Positions 63,821 to 64,000 of a stretch of 64,000 bases of DNA are shown here, piece by piece (the stretch's first letter is position 1; the number at the start of each line of letters is the position of its first letter). A program made the position numbers and the translations under genes. The stretch spans positions 18,326,182-18,390,181 of the forward strand of contig OY755171.1 of the NCBI GenBank assembly GCA_963576735.1. The letters run 5' to 3'. A model generated the notes under the pieces. It was not told the DNA's origin and did not search any database. It saw nothing but the letters and a program-made list of their open reading frames with translations. This stretch comes from Bedellia somnulentella. Its lineage: Eukaryota; Arthropoda; Insecta; Lepidoptera; Bedelliidae.

Positions 63821-64000
63821 GTAAGTAATTAAATAAATTTAGTAACAATATTGTCTCAAATTTTGTAATTGATAGTTTTAACTTTATTTATTTGTAAAGG
63901 AACAACTAACAGCGGTAAGGGGCATCCTAGGGATAGAATACAGACATACGTATTATTCATGCCATTATTTGTCATTGGAGTACGCTAACGCCCGATTTCT

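Overview
The window looks like a stretch of a lepidopteran (moth or butterfly) nuclear genome with no recognisable host gene. It is AT-rich and intron-like in composition, and almost everything interpretable is a transposable element or a repeat. The lepidopteran assignment is an inference from a Helitron with the usual lepidopteran ends, RTE- and Dong/R4-like LINEs, a CsRn1/Kabuki-like LTR element, piggyBac, and many (TATG)n-tailed short elements. No sequence search could be run. Most families are identified from protein motifs, terminal repeats and target-site duplications (TSDs) read directly from the bases.

Layout. 1-7 kb: a 5'-truncated RNase-H-bearing LINE (1515-4383, 15-bp TSD) and an RTE-type LINE (4762-6169) that landed inside a 140-bp MITE. 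7.9-15 kb: three TIR transposons. One is a Tc1/mariner-like deletion derivative, one a fold-back MITE, and one a THAP-domain element with an 8-bp TSD. A tRNA-derived SINE and a 361-bp repeat also lie here. 15.6-18.1 kb: a minisatellite of about 142-bp units with a 993-bp higher-order period. 20.1-25.3 kb: a young Ty3/gypsy element with two near-identical LTRs and two nonsense codons in pol. 26.6-30.5 kb: the second 361-bp repeat, a tRNA-Ser-like SINE, a 610-bp palindrome-rich MITE and another RTE LINE. 31.8-43.5 kb: a direct segmental duplication whose copies differ by at least five clean insertions. Four are in copy 1 (208-bp MITE, hAT, 489-bp TIR element, SINE) and one is in copy 2 (Helitron). 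46.3-52.2 kb: a dead Jockey-like LINE split by a 1.9-kb TIR element, a solo LTR and a SINE; its reading frame rejoins exactly when each insertion plus one TSD is removed. 52.2-53.1 kb: the C-terminus of a LINE with a restriction-like endonuclease. 53.2-56.5 kb: an ISL2EU-like DNA transposon with a spliced THAP-DDE transposase and a convergent YqaJ-type nuclease, both broken. 56.7-64 kb: a tandem 248-bp repeat, a 584-bp piggyBac derivative with its C-terminal zinc module, and scattered short elements.

The genes do not form a host pathway. They are parts of independent mobile elements, nearly all disabled, so the main content is insertion history. For convenience, family labels are local: S1 (about 250-bp SINE-like repeat with (TATG)n tail), S2 (tRNA-derived SINE, pentanucleotide tail), S3 (tRNA-Ser/Leu-like SINE), M1 (140-bp MITE), and L-3' (3' ends of a LINE whose ORF ends in WRSIVSAYPNG).
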